Notes under the pieces: model-generated
Databases searched by the model: none
What the model was told of the DNA's origin: nothing
The model's input: only the letters and a program-made list of their open reading frames with translations
From: Branchiostoma lanceolatum
Lineage: Eukaryota > Chordata > Leptocardii > Amphioxiformes > Branchiostomatidae
Direction: 5' to 3'
Assembly (NCBI RefSeq): GCF_035083965.1
Contig: NC_089722.1
Location: forward strand, 24,364,142-24,428,141
Length of the DNA: 64,000 bases
Shown here: positions 46,660 to 59,100 of the stretch, piece by piece
Position numbering within the stretch: the stretch's first letter is position 1
Layout of the letters: each line of letters begins with the position of its first letter
Position numbers and translations under genes: made by a program

Positions 46660-49340
46660 GAAGCTATACCAAGGATGTGTCATAATTCTATGACATCGGG
46701 AGAAACTGAACTATCAGAAGGGTGTGTCATTTCAAAGACATAGGGGGAAACTCAACTATACCAAGGGTGTGTCATTCCAATAATATAGGGGGAAACTGAG
46801 CTATCAGAAGGGTGCTTTGTCATTCCAATTGCATACGGAAGAAATCATGAAGTGGTCATTCTAATGACATACGTGGAAAATCAACAATACCAAGGGTGTG
46901 TCATTCCATCTCAAGACAAGCGATGGTACTGCCTTGGAGGAGGTAAAGGACTTTAAGTACCTGGGATCTAGGATGGAAAGCACAGAAAAGGACATAGCAG
47001 CAAGAAAAGCAGCAGCCTGGCAGGCTTGTAACAAGCTGAAGAAGGTTTGGAGATCAAACCTCTCTCGCAAGCTGAAAGTGAGGCTTTTCCTCTCGACGGT
47101 TGAAGCAGTCCTCTTGTATGGATGTGAGGCGTGGACAATCACTTCCAAGCTAGAAAAGCAGCTGGATGGATGCTACACGAGGCTCATGAGATCAGCACTA
47201 AACATCCACTGGTCACAACACATTACCAACAAGGACCTGTATGCTGGACTACCAAAACTGTCTGACAAGATCAGGACAAGGGGGTTAAAGTTCGCTGGAC
47301 ACTGCCTCAGAAGCAAAGAAGAAGTGGCTGACCTGGTTCTCTGGACTCCCAGGCATGGGAAAAGGAGGCCTGGAAGACCCGCAGCAACATACATTGACAC
47401 CCTGAAGAAAGACACTGGCCTTGAAGTTGATAGTCTGCTCCAAGCGATGAGGGATAGAACCACATGGACTGCCATCACGACTCGAGACCGTCCAGTCTCG
47501 ACATAAGCAAGCAAGTAAGCAAGTCATTCCATCGACATAGGGAGAAACTCAGCTATACCAAGGGTGTGTCATTCCAATGACATAGGGGAAAACTCAGCTA
47601 TATCAATGGTTTGTCATTCCTCAGGTCAAGACCAAGCTTTCATGAGAGTATGTCATTCTCTGTGTCGTGACACAAACGAAATTTGTATTATGTTTCTGCC
47701 TTTGAGCGGCGTCGCAAAATGACGACAGGTGAAGTCCCTATATACTTAAGCAGCGCAACGGTACCTGTAGTAATACTAGCCGTTTAATCTCTTAGATTGC
47801 AGCATAGACTCCTGATACACCCTTGGAAGAACACACCCTTGTTATAGCTGGATTTCCGCCTATGTCATTGGAACGACACACACTTTTGCTTGTTATAGCC
47901 GAGTTTCCACATATGTCTTTGGAAAGTTCACCCTTGGCACAGCTGAGTTTCCCCCTATGTCATTGGAATGACACACCCCTGGCAAAGCTAAGTTCTTGCC
48001 TATGTCATTGGAATGACGCACCCTTGGCACAGCTGAGTTTCCCCCTATGTCATGAGAATGACAGACCCTTGGTTAGCTGGATTTCCCCCTATGTCATGAG
48101 AATGACACACCCTTGGTATAGCTAAGTTTCCCCCTAAGTCATTGGAATGACACACCCTTGGCAAAGCTGAGTTCTTCTCTATGTCATTGGAATGTCATTC
48201 CCTTGTTATAGCTGAGTTTTCACCTATGTCATTGGAAAGCACACCCTTGGCACAGCTGATTTCCCCCCTAAGTCATTGGAATGACACACCCTTGGCAAAG
48301 CTGAGTTCTTCCCTATGTCATTGGAATGACATTCCCTTGTTATAGCTGAGTTTTCACCTATGTCATTGGAAAGCACACCCTTGGCACAGCTGATTTTCCC
48401 CCTATGTCATTGCAATGACACACCCTTGGTTAGCTGGATTTCCCCCTATGTCATTGGAATGACACATCCTTGGTTAGCTGGATTTCCCCCTATGCCATGA
48501 GAATGACACACCCTTGGTATAGCTGAGTTTCCCCTTGTCATCGGAATAACACATCCTTAGTATAGCTGGATTACCCCCGATGTCATCGGAATGACACACC
48601 ATCGGAGTCTTTGCCTTATCATTGGAATGACGTACCCATGACACAGCTCAGATTTCCCCATATGTCATTGGAATGAAAGAACCTTGGTATAACTGGATAT
48701 GCCCCTAAGTCATTGGAATGACACACCCTTGGTATAGCCGGACTTCCCCTATGTCATTGGAATGACACACCCTTGGTATAGCTGAGTTTTTGCCTATGTC
48801 ATTGGAATGACGCACCCGTGGTATACTAGTATCTGATTTTTTTGCCTACATTATTGGAATGACACACCTATGGCACAGCTTAGTTTCCCAATATGTCATT
48901 GGAATGACACTCCCTTAGTATAGCTTAGTTTCTTCCGATGTCATTGGAATGAGACACAATTGGTATAGCTGAGTTTCTCTTGTGTCATTAAAATGACACA
49001 CCCTTAGGTCATCATAGAAGGCACAGTACACGATTCATTTTCTACTTTATCCAGGCTACACATGGTTGTTACCGTCCCAGAGTGACACAGACTTACGATT
49101 AGGGCACACTCATATTACTGGAAGGACAGAATTACACGCCCTTGGGATACCTCAATTGCTCCCTATGTCTATGATGATCCATCAAGTGTCAAGGACAATG
49201 ATTTGGTGATCTGGATTATAAGTTTTGAATAACATGTAACGCTATTAGAGGGAGAATACAAAAGAATGGGGGTCAAAAACTCACTCAAAGTCCTTTATCT
49301 CAAGGATTCTGGTCAAAATGCATAATGGTAAATCTTTAAT
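46660..49340. mobile_element. Foldback-like structure, unit 2: mirrored satellite arrays
   Basis: Forward arrays at 46660-46900 and 47530-47640, a spacer at about 47640-47815 homologous to that of unit 1 (GCGGCGTCGCAAAATGACGA, CTTAGATTGCAGCATAGA), a long reversed array at 47815-49015, then GTGTCAAGGACAATGATTTG and GATTCTGGTCAAAATGCATA, the same tail as unit 1. The repeated order implies a ~3 kb segmental duplication. Confidence 0.65.
46911..47522 (+). mobile_element. 5'-truncated RTE-like non-LTR retrotransposon with target-site duplication
   Basis: A 202-codon open frame (46898-47506, reading in from the array) encodes the C-terminal part of a reverse transcriptase: KDFKYLGSRMEST, VEAVLLYGCEAWTITSK, CYTRLMRSALNI, KFAGHCLRS, GKRRPGRPAATYIDTLKKD. 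The 3' end has GCAAGCAAGTAAGCAA, a short simple-repeat tail. The 11-bp GTCATTCCATC stands on both sides (46900-46910 and 47523-47533), and removing the insert restores a normal satellite unit. The ORF is intact, so the insertion looks young. Confidence 0.85.
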
Positions 49341-49788
49341 ATGTTTATATATGCTTCTAGTGAGTTCTACGCTTCATATTCATTTCGGCCAAACTTTCCT
49401 TATAGTGTTAGTTAACATTAGTTTCGCGATTAGAATGACTCGATTTGAAGTAGGTTTCATTTTGGTAATGAGTTAACCTTTGTTGACATATACAAAATTC
49501 ACATACGGATCTCCAAACTGAAGGTACAATATCGGCGATCACTCGGCTGAATGTGCTTGGTGTTCTGTTTGTTTGGCTTTGGGTGCTTCCTTTGACCCGG
49601 AAGTAGACTGGATCATGATATACATCGGTCGTCTGGAAACCCCCATGCAGACCGTAAAACCTCGCCAAAATGAGTACTTAGAAGGTCAACTTTGAAGGAA
49701 CAAATTTCGTGTTCAAATACTTTTTGAATTCTCAACTGACCTACACGAGGTTGTCAGACGTGTTGAGATCACAGGGACACATAAACCA

Positions 49789-49864
49789 GCCTGATTCAAC
49801 GTATCGTGACTGTACTACGACTGATTGTATGGAGGGTTCGAAGGACTCATTTCGGCGCGTAACA
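49789..49864 (-). repeat. Inverted partner of the 76-bp repeat at 40091
   Basis: Reverse complement of 40091-40166, about 280 bp before the STK36 start codon. Confidence 0.9.
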
Positions 49865-50145
49865 GAAGTCCAGTAATTATCTCCAGAAAATTGCTGAAAA
49901 TTCGTTTCACAAAGATATATACATAAAAAATGTTTAAAGTAACAAAGAGTTAATAGTATAAAGAATCAAGCCAGTCATTGTGATCTCCCATTCTACAAAG
50001 GTATGGTGATATATTCAAGGTTATATTTGGTTGTTTACACCTGTGAGCTTGTCGGCATTTTTCTCTCGATAATAATTTCGGCACTCTTTCATCTGGGAAT
50101 ATGTTTCACCTTTTGCAGAAATCTACCTTAGACGATTGAAAAGTT

Positions 50146-53100
50146 ATGGATCGTTACCATGTCTTGGAGTGCATCGGGGAGGGGTCTTTTGGGAAAGTCT
50201 TCAAGGGGAGAAAGAAGTACACTGGACAGGTGAGTAAAATTTGGTGGTAAGATAATCAATCGAGGCTACTGACAGGATGTTCCTGTCCATTGATTTTTTT
50301 TGCACTATTGACAGGACGTTCCTTTGATACGGATTGTGAAAACACCTCATAATCCTGTCAACCCTAACCCTAACTTTGAGGATAATGCTGTAAAATAATG
50401 CATAAATGTGAATGATAAAAAAGGGATGTTGTGACCCAGGATCGAACCCATTACCTTCGCATGCAAGCCTAGTCAGTCCAATCACTGTGCTCGGGGAGGT
50501 CGGATGTATGTCGTGTTGGTAACGGAATAATACCAGATTTCTGTCGGTTTTTCCCTGCAGCTTTTACCGATGTTGAACCCGATACAGATCCAGAAATCAG
50601 GCTAAATCAATGGAGTTCGCCCCTTGCTTTCCCGATAGCCTTCCTATACATTACCGACGAATGTCGGGCATGTATCGGTTTTCACGCAAAAGGTCACTCG
50701 CGGTCATGATGGGTGTCAGGTCCCGATTATTACGATATTGTAGCAATATCTCGTCGGACGAGTTAGACATTTTTTTCCATTGTTTTCTAATTACCGTAAA
50801 TTTTCATTGATATATTTTCGTCAAAAGGCAAACCAGGTCATTGAATTATTACCGTGTTGGTAGATAATTTTGTTTGTTTGTTTGGGGTCCTTTTTTTAAA
50901 ACTCCGCCGCTATTGTTATTCGTGGATAGTTGACCACTACATTATGCTGTTTATAGCTACATCTCATGTATTCCATATTCGTCTTTTCAGATTCGTGACA
51001 ACCGGCGGGCCAGTTATACCGGCCATGCTTGAGGATGGGGACGGACTTTCCGGACACATCGATTCATTTTAATAAAAAGACAATTGTTCATTAATTTATT
51101 CGTTTTGTTCCCGTTCAGTTTGCTTTCGTATTGATCTGTTTGTTTGTTTGTTTGCTTCGGTGTTGGTTTTTTTCCAACTGTTTGTTTCATGTCACTAACA
51201 CTAACACCTGACGTTCCCCGGAACTAACAAGTTCGGAAAGCTAACATGAACTCACATAAAATTTTCACAAATTATATTCTATTAACAAAATAACAGTAAT
51301 CACACTTGACACGGTCACAATAGATATGTAAAATCTGTTAAAAGCACGCTTACCATAGTCACATTAGATATATTATAATCTTGTTGGCGATCATCGTGCA
51401 AATACTAAGCTAAAACATTAACAGATATAGAGATCATGGCAATCAATGTAACCTTTTGGCTCATTGTTGCATCAATTTTAGAGTTCTGGGGAAGAAGACT
51501 CGTGCCTCTTCGTACGGCTCAACGGTACTTTGTTGGCTGAAGTTTGTCTTAGATCGTACTTAGTGTCTCCGGATTTCACAAGGAAGTGCCGGCAGGGGTG
51601 TGTTTCGTCCGCCACCACCCTACCGAACTCACGCACGGATGCCTCGCGTCTCCGCTTCTCCAGGGTTGGCAGCTGGTCGGAGGGGATTCCAATAATCCTG
51701 CAGCAGGTTTTCTGTACCTTCTCGACCTCGTCAGACAGCCCACGAGGCAGTCCTCCCCACACCGGTGAGCCGTACTCTAACACAGGTCGAATTAATGTTG
51801 TGTAGATCTGAAGGAACTTGAAGTTGGTCCACATCAGTTCAAGCATCGAGACGGATTAACCACCATCGGCTGCATTTTTCCGGACCACGGTAATTTAGTA
51901 CGCTGTATGTGAACAACAGAAGACATACTGAAATAATATGATAATGTAAATTGCTGAAATAAATCAGGAAATACAATCAAACTACGAAATGAAAGTTGCA
52001 AACATTAAGAGGGATAACGAACTTTGTCGATGCAACTCAGTTGTCCAGCATCCGTAACTTTCGTCTTGCCCGTATAAATTTCTTGTCACCGACGGCAAAC
52101 GAAGGACTACTGAGAAACGAATGACTACTGAGAAGAAAAGTATTAGTACTCCTAGATGGTAACCGGGGTGTTATGATGGTCATATCAATGAGGTTTTATC
52201 AAACATTCCATTACTTTTACTGAATCTCGCACTGGATAAGCGACTTTATTTGTAACGTTCAAAACATGCTGCGACTTGACTAGTGACTACGGGATTCGGA
52301 ATTATATTGTCAATTTATTTTCATGTAACGAATATGATTATGGAATATTGAAATATTCCTCCCAGTTTTACTGCTGATTCTTGCCACAGTTCAACCAAAC
52401 ACTACGTAGCGCAAAAATCAAAAGTACAGCGATTTGGGCCATTAGGAGTTGACGGCTCCACGAACAATTAAAAAAGAACGTTTGTTCACAAACTGTTGGG
52501 ATGTTTTCTAGTTTCAATAAAAATGCATCGCCATTGTTTCCAATTGTAAGTAACAACCAATTTTTGTTTTCTTTTCCAGTGTCCCAACCAGGCTAGGAAA
52601 GATATCTGATGATGGCTCACGTGCTTTGTTAGCGTTGGCAAAGACGCCGTCAGAACAAAACGACGTGTCAATTAGTAGAAGTGCAAAGACAACACCCAGA
52701 GACCTTCATCAAGGAACAGAGGTTGATTTAAAAAAATAAAGAATAACAAAAATTTAAACATGATAATATAAACATAAGATGATGAAAGATAAAGAATAAA
52801 TTAAAGTAATGTTGACTGTAACAGAGAAAAGTAAAACATAAAAATGGATCGTTGGGCTCGAACCTGCACATATTGCCTGCTTCGGACTGATGGACAACAA
52901 CACTACCAGGTGAGCTATCAACGCTGGTTACAATCACGCTCGTTATTTTACGTATATGATATGGGCACTTGTCGTCTGTTAAAATGAAATCGCGTCAATT
53001 CTTTATATTATCACTTTGTTAGCGAACGACGACCAACTAATATTTATTAATGAAACGAAATGAGTGACATGTTAAAATAGAATTGAAGAAAACAAACAGA

Positions 53101-56100
53101 AACACGTAACGTTCGACCGTAGAACAATGCAAGTATATTCATTACGGACTGCAGCTGCGGAACCCCACGTGATGGGCCGTTTGTACTAAAGTGGTTTGAG
53201 GGTATTGTCACCCCGCCGCAATATTTAGCTCACCGCGATACGCCGCTTGCGTTTGCGAACAAATGGCTGCCGTACGGCGCCGCGAGTTGCAGGTTCGATC
53301 CCGGGTTTATGCTTCCGCGTCCTTTGACATAAATTTCCTTGGTTATTAAGAATTTATCGATGTTTCCTCGATTATGATATCTTAACTATGCTTCCCATAC
53401 TTGCCGATTACAGACTTCTACGGAAATATCGTTCCTTTCAATATTTTATTTTTTGCCGGTTGTAATCAAAGTTTTATTGACACAACAAACAGTACAGCGA
53501 GTTCCGCACGTAGTACTACAAACTACGTACAAACTAAGTCTTGTAACTAAACAATAAAAGTTAACATCCGTAAATGTCAAATATGGTGCTGGAGAACAGC
53601 TGATCGATTATCGTCTGAAGTTTCCTTTTTATTAAGCTGCATGCCGCGACGACCACGTGCTTGTCTTTCTGCTGTCAATCATGCAGTGTCCATGGTAACC
53701 AGTACAGCGGCTACACGTCAATCAACGCCGTTGCCATGGTTTCATCCAAGCCGGGGAGTCCCCTCCGCCGTGTTTGTAACTTGTTGCCTTGACGACCGGC
53801 ATCGGAAGTCTGTGGGAAAAAGAAACGACGTATTACCGACAAATTTGTCGGGAAAACATGGGTTTCTTATCAGGAATTTTGAGACCATCGAAAAATTACC
53901 GTGTGTATGTCGGGAAATGTACATCGACCGATGGAACACCGATGGTGCTCCGACCAGCCTAAAATGCGGGGGACAACTGTTAACGTTTCCCGATACATTC
54001 CCAGAGAATTGTGACTATGTATTCCCGACATGTTTCCCGTGTATACCCGACCTCCCCCAGCACTGTGAATGCTCTACCCATATGCATTGAGCTACCAAGT
54101 ATTGCTCTGATACTATTATCACTATTGACAGGATGTTCCTGTCAATAGCCATGCCAATTATAACCTATATGCATTAATATTGATATCTCATGCTTCCACA
54201 AGTTCACGAACCCTATATGTACTGAACCAAAGTGGAGTCTTGTACAAAATTTCACTTGTCAGACTTAATACATGTAACAAGAAGAAAAAAAAAATCAAAA
54301 TCAGGTTTACACGTCCAAAAGCACCACACCCATTTGTATGAAACACCAGGAGTAAGATCACCAGTATTGTTTGCAGATATATAGTTGCAGGACGAATGTC
54401 TACTTCTGATGTCTGACACACTTTTGGCATCCCTCCTTAAACAGGTGGTAGCCTTGAAGTTTATCCCCAAGGTCGGCCGTCCAGAGAAAGAGTTGCGGAA
54501 CCTTCGGCGTGAGATTGAGATCATGCAGCACCTCCACCACCCCAACATCATTGAGATGCTCGACAGCTTTGAAACACCAAAAGAGGTACGGGTAGAGACA
54601 AAACTCCTGTCATTTCCGCAAAGAAAAGGAAAGTGAAATATGGGTAGTATTAGTTGTCCCATTTTTCAATGTTTTTGGTCATGTCAGGACCTACATTCCA
54701 TGTCCTGTATTGATGTTCAATGAAACAGGGCTAGCACTTTTTGATAACCACTGGCTTGTTGGGCAGCCTTGCCTGTATGTCTCAAAACAATAGATAAAAA
54801 GATGAACATTTCATCTGAAGGTTATTTGTTTTTGTTTAAATTTGTGCTTTTTTTGTTTCATGATAATCTGATTTTTTTTAGCTTTGTGCCATTTTGCCAT
54901 GGTGAAGATTCCTACGATAAAAGATTCTTAAACCTTAGACCTGAGTTTCATCATTTCATAACATTGTTTCATCATTTATGATAAAAAATAAAAAGAAATA
55001 AAAAGAGGGGTCAAGCTGTGGGCGTGGGGGTTGATAGCAGCCATTACAGGATAAGCCTATCTGATGTCAACACAACACAGTTAGGTTTTTATTTGAAGTG
55101 AACGTCTATCGCTAATCAGCCACGATTAGACGCCGCACGCCCTCCGGACCCCTCCGACTCTTCATGGCTGCCACACAAGCTTTTAAACACAGGAAAGGTC
55201 TGGGCAACAGGGTTTATGGTATCACTATATGTGTAACAAGCAGCTGATACTACTTCCAATTTTAGTTTCTTTATCTGTCAGACCTTATACATGCATGACA
55301 GTTGTTACTGAAAATATTGAGTTGATACTTTGTTGGTAGCAAGTAAGGAAACTCTCTAGAAATGGTAAAAATCAAACGGAACACTGTTCCGTGCATACAT
55401 TATGGCATGAAATTGACATATACTGTAAGTCTGATTATTTTAGCCAGATGAAATTTTATGTTTTAAATAACTGTTGGTAGAGAACATTCAATGGGGGGTT
55501 TCTGATATGTAAATCTCTTCATATTAGTCACAATTGGTGTTCAATTAGAAGGGAAGTTGATGTTCAAAATGCTTCAAAATGTATCAGCCTATATGTAGAT
55601 AACATATATGATATCACAATAACCTATTGCTTATAATATGCTATTCAAAACATTGCAATATCTTCAGATACATTACTAGTGTTTGTGTACTTGTTAATGA
55701 TGCTTTGATAACTGTTACAGATACCTATTAGTTCATTGACAGTGATAAGAGTGAGTATTTTCAGATTGAGTGATAAACTAGCCTGCCATTGCCAAAGATA
55801 ACAGTGTAGTTTGAGAGGCCCCAATGCCTGATTACACCATATTTGCATGAGCAGTAGTCCCTAGTTACAATTACATGCCTCGTTTGGATTCCTGTAAGTC
55901 TACCCCTGGTCCCCATCCACTCAGGGTTACTAAAGGTCAACCTTATCTCCATATGCTGCACAACTGTATACTATATTGGGCTGGCATGATGTCTAGTGTT
56001 GTCATGTGTTACTCTCCAAGCAGAGGTTTGACTCCGACTGGTTTTTGATGTGTTTTTAGGCGTTTTTTGTCTGGCTTTGTCTTTTGTCCCGTTTTCTTTA

Positions 56101-59100
56101 TGTTGCCAAGTCAGGCTTGTCCAGCTGGAACCAAACCTTTGCTTGGAGAGTTGTCATATGTACTATAGAAAAGGTTTTCAAACATTGGCTGTATAGCAAC
56201 AATGTCTTACTTGATTTAAATTACAGGTAGAAGAAAATAGATTTTAACTTTTGGTAAAAATTCTTACAAATTTAAGCCTTAAAACTCAAAACTTAAAACA
56301 GTATTCCGGCAGTCTCTAGTTTAGTACAGATGTACATGAGTTATTTTAGCCATGTATTATGATGTATTATGTTGATTGTATCTCACTGGAGTAAATCCGG
56401 AAGAATGATGATGATGATGATTATGATGTAAGGTACACAATTCCTTTAGAAATTTACAATAATGCAATTTCCAGGTTGTAGCTGTCACAGAGTTTGCAGA
56501 GGGGGAACTGTTCCAGATCCTGGAGGATGATGGGAACTTACCGGAGGAACAGGTTAGTGTTGTCACTTTTTTAAAAACATATTTAAAATGATAATAGCTA
56601 AAAAGTCTTCTTAAAATGTTCATTGGAATATCAACTCATATGTGAATATCAACTGATACAGTACATTCAAAATTCTGAAGGCAGAGTGATTGCCAAACTT
56701 GTCAATTCCTTTTCCTATCTACAGGTTCAGTCCATTGCGAGTCAGCTGATCTCAGCCCTGTACTACCTGCATGCCCACCGTATTCTACACAGAGACATGA
56801 AGCCTCAGAACATACTACTGGGGAAGGGAGGGGTGGTCAAACTCTGTGACTTTGGGTAAGTTCATGCTAATAGTATCTTTTGATGAGCTAGGATGTGGTA
56901 GAATTGATACTGTGGTAGAATTGATACTAAGTTGTTTATAATATTTGACTTGAATTTGAAACCTGGAGATGCAAATATGATGATTACTGTTGCGTTGTTA
57001 CAGATTTGCAAGAGCCATGAGTATCAACACACTTGTCCTGACTTCAATAAAGGTAAGAGCTTTTCATACATTCATCCTGCTTAGCGTTGCTGACTGTGCG
57101 CCATTGTCTTAAAATTCCTTACCTCCGGGGCTTGATAATCCTTCATGTGCATGAAGTAAATGATTCAGCCATCAAAATCCAACTATTTTGTTTGCATATC
57201 CTAAATGGTTAGGTTATAAGAGTAAGGGACATTGAAAGAATATGACAAAGTTTGTTTGTTCCAGGGTACACCACTGTACATGTCTCCTGAACTTGTTGAA
57301 GAGAAGCCATATGACCACAATGCTGACTTATGGTAAGTTCGTATCAAGGACAGTGCAGCACTTCTTGATGTGTTATTCAGCACCAAGGACAGTACATGTA
57401 CATTACTACTGGTACAATAGATTAAGTTCAATAGGCACATTGTAGCATACCATCGACTCCCATTTTAACAGGCTTTGAAAATGTTGGATGCATAAAATGT
57501 ACATAGAAGTCAACTTTCTTCTAAATACATTATTAACATTGTGCTCTTCCTGATGGATTTGCATTCCAACAATTCATTACAGGTAATTTTGCAAAAATCT
57601 CAACTTTGAAGAATCAAAATTGCATTGTAGAAATTTCAGGTTTTAGCATTGATTTTCCATAACATCATGGCCTTTGTCCTTTTCTTCCAGGGCTCTTGGC
57701 TGTATCCTGTACGAGTTATTTGTGGGCCAGCCCCCCTTCTACACAAATAGTATCTTCCAGCTTGTCAGTCTTATTATCAAAGACCCTGTCAAGTGGCCCA
57801 AAAACATGAGCGCTGAATTCAAGGTGAGTCCAATCTGTTAACACCCTTGTTACAGAAAAGAAAGTCTTAATTCTAATGTTGTATATTGTGTGATGTTGTG
57901 TCAAGGTCTTCTTTGGTACATGTAGTTTGACTCATCAGAACATTTTTCTGTTCTCAGAATTTTCTGCAGGGCCTCCTGGTTAAGGACCCCAAGAAGCGGC
58001 TGACCTGGCCTGCACTACTGCACCATCCCTTTGTGAAGGAGGGAGTTGTTGGTATGGCAGCATTCTTTAGTAGAAAATTTGTCTCAAGTTGTTTGGATGT
58101 TTACTCATTTCACACAAAAAATTGTTGGACTGTAACTACAAAATGTAATGAGAGTTCTTGCATGCTCGGAGTTTAGATGAAATAACCCCAAAACTGCAGC
58201 TCAACAATTTTGAGGGTTTCTGAATGTCCAGCTTTTCTTTTCTCCACCAACAAGACATAATTGTAATCATTTGAGGATTACATACATTGATATACCTAGT
58301 AGTGGCTCACATTTCCAATGTGTTATTAGTGCAGAACATCTTAAACATTTATCTATCAATCTGAAGAACCAATGGCCATAGATGGATCACTGCTAGTAGC
58401 TATAGCTCCAACTTAAATTGAGGACAAGACTCTGATTTTAAAGCCTTTTTCTTCAGTTCTTGAGGAAACTAAGAAGCTGACAGCTGCTGAGATGCCCTTT
58501 ACTGAGGAGCCTCCACCCGAGGTGCAGGCTGCCAAGGCTAAGGCAGTGAAGGAGCAGACTAAGAAGACTGGACAATCTAAGATCCTCAGCAAGGCCAGGG
58601 AGAAACGCAGAGAGGAGAAGACAAAACCTGTCTCGGTAAGTTTTGACGGCTGAACGTAGTAGGCTTTTCTGCTATCCAACATTGGGGTGGCAAGATAGCA
58701 AGGTTGAATGAATTGGGATCAGGGGGTCCTGATTATTTTTAACAGCAGAGGTATTTCTTCATCATGAATACTCTGTAACAGTACATTTACTGTAAACCTG
58801 TCTGTATTGTAGATTTGGACATGTAGAAATACCCATTTGAACACTCTATTTCTCTGTCAATGGCTCTTTATACAATAAAGAAGAGAAACATGCTATAAAA
58901 GAAAAGCAAAGACATTTTATTACACAATGCTCATGAATGGCTAAGCACTTCTACTCCTGTGTATAAGGAAAACTGCTTAGGCATCTTAACAAAATTATCA
59001 TGGATACGTTATGTCAGTGTTTTTGACATTTTTTTCAGGGCAAGCCTGATGGAAAGGGAGAGGCCTGGTCCAAACAGCAGGGCCCTGAGAAAGGTGCAGG

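Larger units (their letters stand above)
50267..54150. mobile_element. Possible ~3.9 kb insertion with inverted ends in STK36 intron 1
   Basis: TGACAGGATGTTCCTGTC, itself nearly palindromic, stands at about 50272 and 54125, with a variant (TGACAGGACGTTCC) at 50311. Inward, GTGCTCGGGGAGGTCGG (about 50488) is matched in reverse by CCGACCTCCCCCAGCAC (about 54048), and TGTCGGGCATGTATCGG-type motifs recur inverted near 53990-54035. The interior holds a LINE remnant and tRNA-like B-box sequences. No transposase was seen, so the call is structural only. Confidence 0.45.

Noticed and set aside
47173-47514. Minus-strand ORF over the retrotransposon
   Set aside because: It is the antisense shadow of the reverse-transcriptase frame.
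43135-49015. CRISPR array
   Set aside because: Units abut with no unique spacers, diverge gradually and occur in both orientations in an animal genome.
50405-50485. Genuine tRNA gene
   Set aside because: B box is present but acceptor and anticodon stems do not pair; more likely a SINE or tRNA-like remnant.
53641-54090. 149-codon plus-strand ORF in STK36 intron 1
   Set aside because: It lies in the right arm of the putative inverted-end element and contains repeated CGGGAA-type motifs; no domain is visible. Kept only as part of the element.
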